A stretch of DNA of 64,000 nt, taken from Pseudomonas iridis (lineage in GTDB: Bacteria > Pseudomonadota > Gammaproteobacteria > Pseudomonadales > Pseudomonadaceae). Both the position numbers and the translations under genes were made by a program. Shown piece by piece: positions 18,532 through 27,023 of this stretch. Position 1 is the first letter of the stretch. Every line of letters begins with the position of its first letter. The notes beneath the pieces are model-generated. The model did not search any database and was not told the DNA's origin. It worked only from the letters and a program-made list of their open reading frames with translations. Where the stretch lies: the NCBI RefSeq assembly GCF_017980685.1, contig NZ_JACXXO010000018.1, positions 50,768 through 114,767 of the forward strand. The letters run 5' to 3'.

Positions 18532-18599
18532 GATGTTTTCTCCAAGTACGAACTTTCCGGTTATGGGTGGCTTGGCTTGTCCGTAAAAAGTGGCGAGAC

Positions 18600-18631
18600 G
18601 GCTAGGCCTATTTTATTAAATAGGCCTAGCC
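18600..18631 (+). terminator. Rho-independent terminator after puuR
   Basis: GGCTAGGCCTATTT pairs with AAATAGGCCTAGCC around a 4-nt loop, a perfect 14-bp stem, followed by ATTTTT. It lies 68 nt past the puuR stop. It may also serve the minus-strand small gene ending at 18647. Confidence 0.85.
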
Positions 18632-18646
18632 ATTTTTAAGTTTTAA

Positions 18647-18826
18647 TTATTTCTTTTTGCTTTGCTGTAACTCTGCACCAGGATCGCTGCAGTCTTGGTT
18701 TTGGCAATGCTGTGGAGTAGCGTTTTCCGTAACAATAAAAATCCCACTTGCAGCTCCACTTGCTGCACATCTGTCGCACCATACTTCGTGTTTTATATCA
18801 TATCCGTTGATATTCCCTGCCTTCAT
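18647..18826 (-). CDS. Small cysteine-rich protein, 59 residues
   Basis: The ATG at 18826 is preceded by AAGGAG with a 7-nt spacer. The protein starts MKAGNINGYDIKHEVWCDRC and has four cysteines in two pairs, WCDRC (17 and 20) and HCQNQDC (41 and 46), with an adjacent histidine. This suggests a small zinc-binding knuckle. It ends in QQSKKK. No signal peptide is seen. The convergent puuR terminator lies just beyond the stop. The family is not recognised; the good ribosome site and terminator position support a real gene. Confidence 0.62.
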   Translation of the reverse strand: MKAGNINGYDIKHEVWCDRCAASGAASGIFIVTENATPQHCQNQDCSDPGAELQQSKKK

Positions 18827-18965
18827 CTCATTTCTCCTTAAGGTTGTATGGCTTATCCGAACGCTATCAAATCGCTAACGCTATTTCCATTCCCAATCGC
18901 GGATAGATGGGGCTATTTAAAAAATATTGGGGTGAAATGACAGCCATTTTCCGAACCTGTTTCTT

Positions 18966-19253
18966 CTACGTTGCAGCCTCAAACCCCCGCTGTTCAATTA
19001 CCCGAAAAACATCACTGACATCCTGCACCATGATTCTGGCGATATTGGTCACGGTGTTGATGTCGTGTTCGGCGTAGTCGGGGAGGCTGGTGCAGGCGAT
19101 GAGGTCGAGGTATTTGAGGACGGCGTTGAGGCGTTCGGCGAGGCAGGCGTGGAGTTCGCGCAGTGGGGCGTCGGCGTCTATGAGGAGGACAGGGTGGTCG
19201 GTGGCGGGGTGTGACATGTGGGCGTAGTGGTGGAGCGGTTTTTTGATCGTCAT
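18966..19253 (-). CDS. Small protein of the DUF6124/DUF3077-like pseudomonad type, 95 residues
   Basis: The protein begins MTIKKPLHHYAHMSHP and has an acidic helical C-terminal half (DADAPLRELHACLAERLNA, then NTVTNIARIMVQDVSDVFRV). The layout recalls the DUF6124/DUF3077-type small proteins common in many copies in Pseudomonas; this is a resemblance from memory, not a search result. The start at 19253 lies directly after a strongly structured leader (19282-19402). The Shine-Dalgarno GAAGAG is weak and could be masked by CACUUCUU in the leader. Upstream in-frame starts up to 19424 would translate the leader and are unlikely. Confidence 0.6.
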   Translation of the reverse strand: MTIKKPLHHYAHMSHPATDHPVLLIDADAPLRELHACLAERLNAVLKYLDLIACTSLPDYAEHDINTVTNIARIMVQDVSDVFRVIEQRGFEAAT

Positions 19254-19281
19254 AAGATTGCTCTTCAAATAATTAAGAAGT

Positions 19282-19402
19282 GCCACCTTTCTGCTGCGAA
19301 ACAAATGGGTGGCAGCTGTATGCGGGTTCGCAGACCGGAGAAGAGTCAAACCGGCAGACCCGAAGGTCTCCCACACACAGCCGCCATATAACGAAACGGC
19401 GG
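19282..19402 (-). promoter_or_regulatory. Structured 5' leader RNA with alternative pairings
   Basis: Read on the minus strand, 19385-19370 (GGCGGCTGTGTGTGGG) can pair along all 16 positions (three G-U) with 19326-19311 (CCCGCATACAGCTGCC). Inside are an AGACC-UUCG-GGUCU hairpin (unusually stable tetraloop) and a CCGG...CCGG stem. Competing pairings exist: CCGCC from 19402-19398 with the 5' arm, and GCCACC of the 3' arm (19313-19308) with GGTGGC at 19287-19282. The arrangement looks like a regulatory leader of the gene at 18966-19253. Confidence 0.55.
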
Positions 19403-19542
19403 CGAATTTTGCCACAGTTGTCATCTAGCGGTGTGTGTCACTTCTGAGGGCTGCGAAACCCATCGCCAACTGCGGTCAGCGACAGCCCCACTCTAGGCAG
19501 CAATTCCCGCACCCACAACCAGCCTGTAGGACGCAAACCCAA

Positions 19543-19680
19543 CCCTGTGGCGAGGGGATCTATCCCCGATTGGCGGCGCAGTTGTCGTAATCCGTGGCCT
19601 GCGGCGTGTCTGGAGAAATGAGCTCGCCGGTTTGGGGCCGCTTCGCAACCCATCGGGTATGAATCCCCTCACCACAAGGG
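19543..19680. repeat. Degenerate inverted repeat (GGCGAGGGGAT..ATCCCC type)
   Basis: CCCTGTGGCGAGGGGATCTA at 19543-19562 and an inverted, diverged copy GAATCCCCTCACCACAAGGG at 19661-19680 form a loose pair. The first half is the well-known pseudomonad TGTGGCGAGGGGAT repeat word. The rest of 19403-19759 has no supported gene. Confidence 0.6.
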
Positions 19681-19759
19681 GTGTTTTCCTACGCGTTTTT
19701 CAGACTTCAATTCGGTCGATCTCAAGTCATGATTTTGTCTGGTGCACGGGCCGCAAACA

Positions 19760-20191
19760 TTACTTCACCTTCCAATTCCCCCCACCACTTTCACAATCAA
19801 TCTTCGCCTGCCCCAAATCCTCCGCACCGTAGTAATACGTAGTCACCTGCGCACCATCCGGGATGTTCAACGCCTTGGCGTTTTTGTCCTTGCTGGTGGA
19901 GTGCGGGTTGGCGAGGGATTCCTGAGTGAGGGTGGCGATGCAAGTGGCCTGGTAGTGGTCGTCGCACTGCTGGACCTTTTTCTTGATGGCGTTGACCATG
20001 TCTTTGCTTTCGTTGCTGCACGACCAGTCGATGGCGTTGACGGGCGTGCCTTCGTACTCATAGCAACTGTGGCCGGATACGGCAGGCACGGCGGAGCTGG
20101 AAGAACGGGTTTCGACGTCGCAGCCTTCGGCCATGACGCAGGTGGGGATGACGCAGAAAGTGGCGAGCAGAAGCAGGAATCGAATGTTCAT
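19760..20191 (-). CDS. Secreted hypothetical protein, 143 residues
   Basis: The ATG at 20191 has GAGGAAA 5 nt upstream. It begins MNIRFLLLLATFCVIPTCVM with a Sec signal ending near AEG. The mature protein has several cysteines (GCDVETR, HSCYEYE, WSCSNES, QQCDDHY, ATCIATL, IDCESGG), suggesting disulfides in the periplasm. No domain was recognised. The C-terminal YYYGAEDLGQAKIDCESGGG resembles short repeats of small periplasmic proteins. Function unknown. Confidence 0.7.
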   Translation of the reverse strand: MNIRFLLLLATFCVIPTCVMAEGCDVETRSSSSAVPAVSGHSCYEYEGTPVNAIDWSCSNESKDMVNAIKKKVQQCDDHYQATCIATLTQESLANPHSTSKDKNAKALNIPDGAQVTTYYYGAEDLGQAKIDCESGGGNWKVK

Positions 20192-20413
20192 CGGGCTTTC
20201 CTCTTCAATGGCGCCGGTTCCGAGCATTCTGTTGGCGCTATAGGGTTTCGAGAGGGCGTCGATGACAGAGGTTCAATCAGGTTTTTGATTTGCACGGTTC
20301 GCGTAGACTGCGAAACAATCGGAAACATTCGACGCGCCCAAGGAGTGGAAATTGCCAATGATTGAAATCAGCAATCGCAACGACTCTCCCGCCCCGCACC
20401 AACGGAGATGCTC

Positions 20414-20836
20414 ATGACTCAAACACTCGAACGCGCTATAGCCATCGCCGCAACGGCACACGCCGGGCAGGTGGACAAGGGCGGGGCGCCGTACATTCTG
20501 CATCCGTTGAAAGTGATGCTGCGCATGACCTCGCTGGAGGAGCGCATCGTCGCGGTGCTGCACGATGTGGTCGAGGATTGCGATATCAGCCTTGATGACC
20601 TGCGCAAGGAGGGTTTCAGCGAAGAGGTGCTGACGGCGATCCAATCGGTGACCAAGGTTCCGGGCGAATCCTATGAGGATTTCGTCGAACGCGCCGCGCA
20701 AAACCCGATCGGCCGGGTCGTGAAATTGGCGGATCTGGAAGAGAACAGCGACCTGTCGCGGATCGCCTCGCCGAGTTGGGAGGATCTGGAGCGGATCGAG
20801 AAGTATCGGCGCGCGATTGGCCGGTTGCGCTCATAA
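20414..20836 (+). CDS. HD-domain (p)ppGpp hydrolase-like protein
   Basis: A compact single-domain HD protein (140 residues) of the MESH1/SpoT-hydrolase type. The start at 20414 has GGAG 6 nt upstream; the ATG at 20408 is too close to it. The signature HAGQVDKGGAPYILHPLKV (about 18-36), VLHDVVEDC (about 52-60, the HD pair) and VKLADLEEN (about 101-109) match the metal-binding hydrolase core. No synthetase or TGS domain is present, so if active it would only degrade alarmone or a related nucleotide. Confidence 0.85.
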   Translation: MTQTLERAIAIAATAHAGQVDKGGAPYILHPLKVMLRMTSLEERIVAVLHDVVEDCDISLDDLRKEGFSEEVLTAIQSVTKVPGESYEDFVERAAQNPIGRVVKLADLEENSDLSRIASPSWEDLERIEKYRRAIGRLRS

Positions 20837-20851
20837 AACCACGCAATCCCC

Positions 20852-20935
20852 ATGTAGGAGCTGCCGAAGGCTGCGATCTTTTGATCTTTTTAAGAGCAAG
20901 ATCAAAAGATCGCAGCCTTCGGCAGCTCCTACAGG
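20852..20935. repeat. REPIN, type B arms
   Basis: ATGTAGGAGCTGCCGAAGGC and inverted copy around a short loop containing TTTTTAAGAGCAAG. It separates the HD gene from the AbrB-type gene. Confidence 0.9.
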
Positions 20936-20965
20936 GGATCGAGTTGAATTGCCAGGAAGGCGAAT

Positions 20966-21985
20966 ATGAAATCCATTTTCTGTCTGTTGATCGCCGCCGG
21001 TTTTGGCGCGGTTTTGCAGTCCCTCGGCGTGCCTCACGGTTTGCTGTTGGGCTCGATTCTTGTCACGGCACTGGTCGTGACGAAATCAGGTTTCGCCCCC
21101 GCGACGCCTTATGGGCTGGGTTATATCCAGGTTACGTTGGGCATCGCCACCGGGCTGATGTTCGAGGCGTGGGACAGTGCGACGGCGTCGACGATGTTGC
21201 CGAGCCTTGGCGTGTTGCTGCTGTGTTTGATCGTGCAGATTACGTTGGCCGCGCTGTGGCTGACGCGCGGGGCAGGGTGGAATCGCACTGATGCATTGTT
21301 GGCGGTATACCCGGGCGCATTGGCAGCGGTTTTCGATCTGCTGGAGTCGGAAAAGGCCTCAAGCAAAGTCATCATCGTGCACCTGATGCGGCTGTTACTG
21401 ATCACCGTGCTGGTGAGTTTTTTGATTCCGGGACAGGCATCGGTCGCGGTGGTTGAAAGCGCTCCGTTGACGACCGGGATGGCACTGACCGTGTTCGCGG
21501 TATTCGGCTTGAGCGTCGTGCTCGGCCGATTGCTGCTGGTGATCGGCGTGCCGGCGCCGTTCATGCTCACGGCGATCATCATCACCGCAGTCTTTGTAAA
21601 AGCAGGCTGGTTTCACGGTTTTCACATGCCCGACTGGAGTTTGAATCTGGCGGCGCTGATTCTCGGCGTGCGCATCGGCTCGAGGTTTCAGGGTTTGGGC
21701 TTCGAGGAATTGGGCCTGCATGGTCGCACGGCACTGGTTTCGGTCGGGTTGATGATCGTGGTCGCGGCGGGATTTGCGGAAGCGGCGGCGCGATTTTTGG
21801 ACAGTGATCCGCTGTCGCTGTGGCTTGCGTACATGCCGGGGGCGATCGAGACGATTGCGATTGTCGCGTTCGCGGGCGGGCTGAATGTGGTGTTTATCCT
21901 CACTCACCACTTGGCGCGGATGGTGCTGCTGCATTTTGCGCCGGTGTTGTTGGTGCAGGTTCGGCGGGTGCGGGAAACTTCCTGA
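20966..21985 (+). CDS. AbrB-type membrane protein (PF05145 family)
   Basis: The 339-residue integral membrane protein has about ten hydrophobic helices in two similar halves. This is the duplicated AbrB membrane family (named after E. coli AbrB, formerly mislabelled ammonia monooxygenase). Typical stretches are FGAVLQSLGVPHGLLLGSIL at the start and ILGVRIGSRF and YMPGAIETIAIVAFAGG near the C-terminus. The ATG has GGAAGG 5 nt upstream. The role is probably transport or regulation at the inner membrane; the substrate is unknown. Confidence 0.85.
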   Translation: MKSIFCLLIAAGFGAVLQSLGVPHGLLLGSILVTALVVTKSGFAPATPYGLGYIQVTLGIATGLMFEAWDSATASTMLPSLGVLLLCLIVQITLAALWLTRGAGWNRTDALLAVYPGALAAVFDLLESEKASSKVIIVHLMRLLLITVLVSFLIPGQASVAVVESAPLTTGMALTVFAVFGLSVVLGRLLLVIGVPAPFMLTAIIITAVFVKAGWFHGFHMPDWSLNLAALILGVRIGSRFQGLGFEELGLHGRTALVSVGLMIVVAAGFAEAAARFLDSDPLSLWLAYMPGAIETIAIVAFAGGLNVVFILTHHLARMVLLHFAPVLLVQVRRVRETS

Positions 21986-22011
21986 TTTGGACTGTGTCAG
22001 CTCAATCGATC

Positions 22012-22190
22012 CCCCTCACCCCAGCCCTCTCCCGGAGGGAGAGGGAGCCGACCGTGGTGTTTTGCGCGATGCATCGACCTGAACGACCTTATTGATTATG
22101 GATTCACAGCAAGGAATTTCACGTCGGCGTACTACTTGAATATCCCCCAATCAGTTCCCTCTCCCTCCGGGAGAGGGCTAGGGTGAGGGG
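22012..22190. repeat. Composite inverted-repeat element, copy 3 (179 bp)
   Basis: Starts CCCCTCACCCCAGCCCTCTC and ends GAGAGGGCTAGGGTGAGGGG. The interior has CGACCTGAACG, GATTATGGATTCACAGC and TTTCACGTCGGCGTA, closely matching copy 1. It begins 27 nt after the AbrB-type gene. Confidence 0.85.
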
Positions 22191-22268
22191 CTCTTGATCC
22201 TGCGTCTTGAACTACACTCCCTGATTACCCCGCATCACAGCCAACCCCAGGCCCCGCCGGAGGTAATC

Positions 22269-22715
22269 ATGAATCGCCTAACGCCCATCGCGCTGATGAT
22301 CGCTGCCCTCTATGCCACTCACGCCAGCGCCGAATCCATCGTTCCGCTCAAAGGCCAGTCTTCTCAACGAACCCAGATCGACATCAACGACTGCCACTCC
22401 ATCGCTTCGTCTTCGCCGACTTCAACACCCCAAGCGGGTGGTCGTCTGAAGGGGGCCGCTGTCGGTGCTGCCGCCGGAGCAGTAGGTTCTGAAGTCCGCG
22501 GCCGTCAACACGACGAGGTTTACGACCGCGTCGACGATGATCGCAAGCAGGATTACCGACAGAACCGTGCCCAGCAAACCGCCGCGGCCGGTGCGGTAGT
22601 CGGTGGCTCTCGACAGCGGCAAGAACGTCGCGCGCAGAGCAAAACCAATGCAGCGGCCAGTTCCAGTGCTTACACCGAGTGTTTGCAAGGACGCGGCTAT
22701 CAGGTCACGCCTTGA
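22269..22715 (+). CDS. Glycine-zipper periplasmic protein, 148 residues
   Basis: The ATG at 22269 has GGAGG 5 nt upstream. A Sec signal (MNRLTPIALMIAALYATHASA) is followed by a short Ser/Thr region. A glycine zipper comes next (GGRLKGAAVGAAAGAVGSE, then AAAGAVVGGSRQRQERR) as in YMGG-like envelope proteins, and the tail AYTECLQGRGYQV is typical of that group. The two zippers could insert or self-associate in the outer membrane. Its 3' end overlaps the convergent DUF2955 gene by 16 nt. Confidence 0.82.
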   Translation: MNRLTPIALMIAALYATHASAESIVPLKGQSSQRTQIDINDCHSIASSSPTSTPQAGGRLKGAAVGAAAGAVGSEVRGRQHDEVYDRVDDDRKQDYRQNRAQQTAAAGAVVGGSRQRQERRAQSKTNAAASSSAYTECLQGRGYQVTP

Positions 22716-23725
22716 CGGCGGGTTCTGTGCCCTTGGAGCAGGTGCATCATCAATACGCCGTAAAGCGTAACCAGAATAAACAGGGCCATGCGCACGGCAA
22801 ACGCGGTGTAGACGTCTTTGCCTGCGGCGCTGTCCTGCACTGATTGGCCGAGCAGGATGATCATTGTTATCAGGGTGTTGAGCCAGAACCCCGGGCTGAG
22901 TTGCGTCGGGCTGAGGCGATAGAGTTTGCGCGCCAGCCATAGTCCGATCAGCAGCATCCACAGAAAGAACATCCACAGGTGCACGAAAAGGCTTAATCCG
23001 CACCACACCAGCACCGCCAAAACGCCGGCGAGCAGGGTCGAGCCGAGCAGTTCGCGCCCCGCCTGATGCGTGTTGGTCGTGGAGCTTTGTTGGCCGAGGC
23101 TGACGGCTTTGAGGATGATCGGCATGTAGCTGGCCGGGTCGCTCAGGGCCAGCAAAAACGTTGGCAGCACGATCAACGTGGCGCGCAGGGCCACACGCGG
23201 GACTTCGTCGCCGGGCATGGCGGGCGGCTTGGGTGGGAGGGGGCTGTTTGCCGGTTCCGGGAATAATGCGTGGCTGACACCGACCACCGCGACTGCCAGC
23301 AACAGGCCTTTGACCAACGCACCAATCACCGCCATCGCCAGATCGAATTCGGCGAACCCGGCGGCGGAGATCATGGTCATGCCGATCACCAGAAAGGTCA
23401 CGATCAACGGGTTGCCGCCGCGCAAGCCAAAGCGGAACACCAGAAACAGCCCGAGGCCGATCAACAACACGCCACTCACCGGGTAGTAACGCAGCAGCGG
23501 CATCAGCAGCAGCCCGATGCTGGTGGTGAGCGCCGCGACCAACGCCAGCACCAGCGCACCTTTGAGCGGCAATGGCTGCGGCTGACTGGCCAGTAACAAC
23601 ACCGCCAGCACCGGCGAAATAAATGCCAGCGGCAGCGCCAGCGCATAACTGACGGCGGTGCACAGCGCGGTGCCGAACGCCAGGCGCAACGCCCGTTGCG
23701 CCGGGACGCTGCGCTCAGTAGGCAT
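22700..23725 (-). CDS. DUF2955/FUSC-like inner-membrane efflux component
   Basis: The 341-residue protein has about ten hydrophobic helices and a central loop rich in prolines (PLPPKPPAMPGDEVPR). It fits the DUF2955 family within the FUSC/aromatic-acid exporter group. It lies in one operon after the HlyD-type gene, overlapping it by 11 nt. Together with the outer-membrane factor gene at 24832 it forms a tripartite pump: OMF, periplasmic adaptor, DUF2955 permease. The substrate is unknown; aromatic acids are a guess from the family. Confidence 0.82.
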   Translation of the reverse strand: MPTERSVPAQRALRLAFGTALCTAVSYALALPLAFISPVLAVLLLASQPQPLPLKGALVLALVAALTTSIGLLLMPLLRYYPVSGVLLIGLGLFLVFRFGLRGGNPLIVTFLVIGMTMISAAGFAEFDLAMAVIGALVKGLLLAVAVVGVSHALFPEPANSPLPPKPPAMPGDEVPRVALRATLIVLPTFLLALSDPASYMPIILKAVSLGQQSSTTNTHQAGRELLGSTLLAGVLAVLVWCGLSLFVHLWMFFLWMLLIGLWLARKLYRLSPTQLSPGFWLNTLITMIILLGQSVQDSAAGKDVYTAFAVRMALFILVTLYGVLMMHLLQGHRTRRQGVT

Positions 23726-24839
23726 ACGACAGCCAGCTCATCAGCCCGACAAACAGCCGCCCCAGCGGATTGAGCAGGTTGCCTTCAGTGGGGAAGGCCA
23801 TGACTTCAGCCTGACCACCGGCACGGATCGCGCGGTTGTCCACCAGGCGTTTTTTCGCCTCCTCAGTGAACTCGATAATCACCGGAAAACGCTGCGCCGG
23901 ACGCAGCCAGTCGCGGCTGTTCTGGATGCTCGGCAAGGTGCCGGGCGCGGGTGTCTGGCCGACGCTGACGCCATAGCCGACGCTGCGCACTCGGCCATCG
24001 AGGACTTCGCCGGGCAGCGCGTCGAGGACGATGGCCACCGGTGTTCCGGGTTGCACGCGGCCGAGGTTGTTTTCGGTCAGATCGGCGCTGATCCACACAT
24101 CATGAATGGCGATCAAGGTCATCACCGGGCTGCCGACAGCGGCGAACTGGCCGACATCGGTGCGCAGGTCGGTGATCAATCCGGCCGAGCGCGCGCCAAT
24201 GCGAGTGTTGGCCAGATCCAGTTCGGCTTTGGCCAGTGCCGAGGCCGCGCTGCGCAGTTGCGCGTTGGTGTCGGTGTTGCCACCTTCCTGCTCCTGCGCG
24301 CGCTGCACTTCGGCGCGGGCGGCGGCGACCTGGGCGACCGCCTGTTCGCGGTTGGCGCGCGACACTTCGAGCAAGCGTACGGAGATGGTGCCCGGATCCT
24401 GTTTGTACAAACCTTCGAGGCGTTGATTGTCTTGCCGCGTCTTGAGTTCGTTGGCTTGCGCGGCGCGCAGCGAGGCCTGCGCCGACGCGATGCCGGCGGT
24501 GCTGGCGCCGACCTGACGGCGGGTCGATTCCAGATCGGCTTTCGCCCGATCCACGGCGATTTGCAGCGGCTGCGGATCGAGTTCGAAGAGGACGTCGCCA
24601 GCCTTGACGTCTTGGTTGTTGCGCACGTTGACCCGGATCACCCGGCCGGCGACTTCCGCTGCGACCGGAATCACGAATGCGCCGACCCGCGCCTGCTGGG
24701 TGTAGGGCGTGTATCGATCGGCGAGCAGATACCAGGCCAGGCTCAGCACAATCAACAGCAGCACCCAGCGGATGCCTTTTTTGGCCGGATCGGTCGGGGC
24801 TGGCGTGGGCGCCGGAGGGGGAGGTGCGACGTCAGTCAT
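23715..24839 (-). CDS. HlyD/EmrA-type periplasmic adaptor
   Basis: The protein has 374 residues from ATG 24839. A proline-rich cytoplasmic start (APPPPAPTPAPTDP) leads to one membrane anchor (WVLLLIVLSLAWYLLADRYT), then the lipoyl half-motif VAAEVAGRVIRVNVRNNQ-like region, a long alpha hairpin (about 90-200) and the second lipoyl half. It links the DUF2955 permease to the outer-membrane channel. The start overlaps the upstream gene by 8 nt, so it is the second gene of the operon. Confidence 0.88.
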   Translation of the reverse strand: MTDVAPPPPAPTPAPTDPAKKGIRWVLLLIVLSLAWYLLADRYTPYTQQARVGAFVIPVAAEVAGRVIRVNVRNNQDVKAGDVLFELDPQPLQIAVDRAKADLESTRRQVGASTAGIASAQASLRAAQANELKTRQDNQRLEGLYKQDPGTISVRLLEVSRANREQAVAQVAAARAEVQRAQEQEGGNTDTNAQLRSAASALAKAELDLANTRIGARSAGLITDLRTDVGQFAAVGSPVMTLIAIHDVWISADLTENNLGRVQPGTPVAIVLDALPGEVLDGRVRSVGYGVSVGQTPAPGTLPSIQNSRDWLRPAQRFPVIIEFTEEAKKRLVDNRAIRAGGQAEVMAFPTEGNLLNPLGRLFVGLMSWLSYAY

Positions 24840-26385
24840 GGCGGCGGTCCTGCGACGGGAGTGGATACAGCGGTTGGGCGGGCGGCGCGGTGAGCAAGTC
24901 GCCCCAATTAGTGCGTTGTTGCATCTGTTCGCGGGTCGGTTCGTCGATCTGCGGCGAAGTGGCTTGCCAACCGCCGCCAACGGCTTTGTAGAGGGCGATC
25001 AGGTTGCTCACGGCATTGCTGCGACTGACCAGATAGTTGTCCTGCAATTCCAGCAGCGCGCGTTGCGCGTCGAGCACGCGCTGGAAGTCCGAATAGCCTT
25101 CGCGATATTGCGTGTTGGCCAGCACCAGTGAGCGCCGCGCGGCGCCTTCGGCCTCCCGCAGAATCCGTTCGCGTTCCAGCGCTTTGCTCAAGCCACTGGC
25201 GGCGTCGTCGGCCTCGCGTGCGGCTTGGCGAACCTTGTCGCGATAGGCTTCGATCAGTTGCTGCAAGCGTGCGTCCTGCACCCGTATGTTGTTGCGGATA
25301 CGCCCGTAATCGAAGATGTTCCACCGCAGGCTCGGCCCGCCGATCAGGTCGAGGCTGCGCGGCGTCGCGCTGAGGGAGTCGGTGGACCAGACGATGCTGC
25401 CGAGCAAGGTCAGCGATGGATACAGATCGGTTTCAGCGACACCGACCAGCGCCGATTGCGCGGCGACATTCAGTTCCGCCGCGCGCACATCCGGACGGCG
25501 CAGCAGCAGGTTGGCCGGTACGTCTTGCAGCACGGCGCGATCCACCAACGGAATCAGCCCCGGTTGCTCGGCCAGCAACGCCGCGCCACCGGGCGGCTGA
25601 CCAACCAGCACTGCCAGCGCATTGCGTGTGCGCAGCAGCTGATCTTCAAATGCCGGGATACTGCTCAGCGTGCCAAGGTATTGGGTTTTCGCCTGTTGCA
25701 GATCGAGTTCAGCGCTCTGGCCGCTGTTGAAAAGTTTTTCGGTGATCTCGAAATTACGCTTCTGCTGGACAGCGTTTTCCCGCGCGACGCGCAGCCGCGC
25801 TTCAGTGGTGCGCAGGGAAAAGTAGGTGTCGGCGACTTGTGCGCGCAGCAATACGAGGGCGTCTTCATAGTTGGCTTGCGCGGCGAAATATTGCGCATCG
25901 GATGACTCGATGGCGCGACTGAAGCGGCCCCAGAAATCCAGTTCCCAGCCCACATCAAACGCGGCGCTGTGCTGCCAGAAGTGCAGATCCTGCGGATTGT
26001 TGCCGCCGGACTGATGACGGTCGACATACAGGCTGTCGACGCCGAGCTGTTGCAATTGCGGGTAGCGGCCGCTTTCGGCGATACCCAGTTGTGCGCGGGC
26101 TTCGAGGACTCGCAGGCCTGCGATTTTCAGACTGCTGTTGCGCGCATCGGCTTCGCTGATCAGGCGATCCAGCACCGGGTCACCGAAGACTTGCCACCAT
26201 TGGCGCAGATCGGGATGGGCGGCGCGTTCACTGGCCTGTTCCAAGGCCGTGCTGTTCCATTGTTTGCTCCATGCTTCGGCGGGCGGCTGGAAATCCGGCC
26301 CCAGGCGCACGCAACCGCCCAAACTCAAGACACCGAGCAATAACAGATGGCCGGATCGCGTCAGCAGTGCTGTTGTTGCAGGCAT
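24832..26385 (-). CDS. Outer-membrane efflux lipoprotein (NodT/OprM family)
   Basis: This 517-residue outer-membrane factor is the trimeric exit channel of the tripartite pump. The N-terminus HLLLLGVLSLGGCVRLGPDF has a lipobox with Cys at about 25. The family start GPDFQPPAEAW and the internal repeat features WELDFWGRFSRAIES and NLLLRRPDVRAAELN are clear. It comes first in the operon of three. The Shine-Dalgarno (GGGAAA) is moderate. Confidence 0.92.
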   Translation of the reverse strand: MPATTALLTRSGHLLLLGVLSLGGCVRLGPDFQPPAEAWSKQWNSTALEQASERAAHPDLRQWWQVFGDPVLDRLISEADARNSSLKIAGLRVLEARAQLGIAESGRYPQLQQLGVDSLYVDRHQSGGNNPQDLHFWQHSAAFDVGWELDFWGRFSRAIESSDAQYFAAQANYEDALVLLRAQVADTYFSLRTTEARLRVARENAVQQKRNFEITEKLFNSGQSAELDLQQAKTQYLGTLSSIPAFEDQLLRTRNALAVLVGQPPGGAALLAEQPGLIPLVDRAVLQDVPANLLLRRPDVRAAELNVAAQSALVGVAETDLYPSLTLLGSIVWSTDSLSATPRSLDLIGGPSLRWNIFDYGRIRNNIRVQDARLQQLIEAYRDKVRQAAREADDAASGLSKALERERILREAEGAARRSLVLANTQYREGYSDFQRVLDAQRALLELQDNYLVSRSNAVSNLIALYKAVGGGWQATSPQIDEPTREQMQQRTNWGDLLTAPPAQPLYPLPSQDRRHD

Positions 26386-26504
26386 TGCTTGTTTCCCGGG
26401 CCGTAAATATCAGTGGAGCATAGACGGCCAATTGCAAGTTGTTCGGGCGAATCTGCTGCTACGCTTTTGAGGCATCGCAACTCCACCCAGACAGGTAAGA
26501 AACC

Positions 26505-27023
26505 ATGGACACTGCCCAAGATCCGCAGACCCCGGCGGCACCCGCAACCTGGCGCTTCAAGGTCGGTGTGGGGATCATTTGCCTGATGCTCGGTTCGTGG
26601 TTGATGGTGCCGCTGGCGGCCGCGCTTGATGTGCCTGGCTCGAAGGTCGCGGCACTCACTGGCGTGTTGTTTATCAGCAACAAAGTGTTGTTGCTGGTGG
26701 TGATCGCGGTGATGGGCAAGGCCGGATTTGCCGAGCTCAAGCACACGATCGGGCGTTATGTCTCGGGGATCATTCCAGCCCCGGTGGACGAAGTTGGTCC
26801 GACGCGCCATCGCATCGGCGTGGTGATGTTTTGCCTGCCGTTGCTGTCGTCCTTTCTGGAACCGTATTTCGATAACTTCTGGCCAGGGTTACGGCCCAAC
26901 CTGTGGCAACTGCAATTGCTTGGGGATTTGATGTTTGTTGGCAGTTTCTTTGTGCTGGGGGGGAATTTCTGGGACAAGGCTCATGCGCTGTTCGTGCGCA
27001 AGGCGCGGGTGGTCAGCGTTTGA
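26505..27023 (+). CDS. Membrane protein, 'transporter suffix' domain type
   Basis: The 172-residue protein has four predicted helices: WRFKVGVGIICLMLGSWLMV, VAALTGVLFISNKVLLLVVI, GVVMFCLPLLSSF and LLGDLMFVGSFFVLGGNFW. The VLFISNKVLLLVVIAVMGK region resembles the short suffix proteins sometimes fused to MFS transporters. No catalytic motif is visible. It is divergent from the efflux operon; function unknown. Confidence 0.75.
   Translation: MDTAQDPQTPAAPATWRFKVGVGIICLMLGSWLMVPLAAALDVPGSKVAALTGVLFISNKVLLLVVIAVMGKAGFAELKHTIGRYVSGIIPAPVDEVGPTRHRIGVVMFCLPLLSSFLEPYFDNFWPGLRPNLWQLQLLGDLMFVGSFFVLGGNFWDKAHALFVRKARVVSV

Noticed and set aside
19493..19675. Minus-strand 61-71-codon frames between the leader and the secreted protein
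   Set aside because: They run through the GAGGGGAT-type repeat and have no ribosome site.
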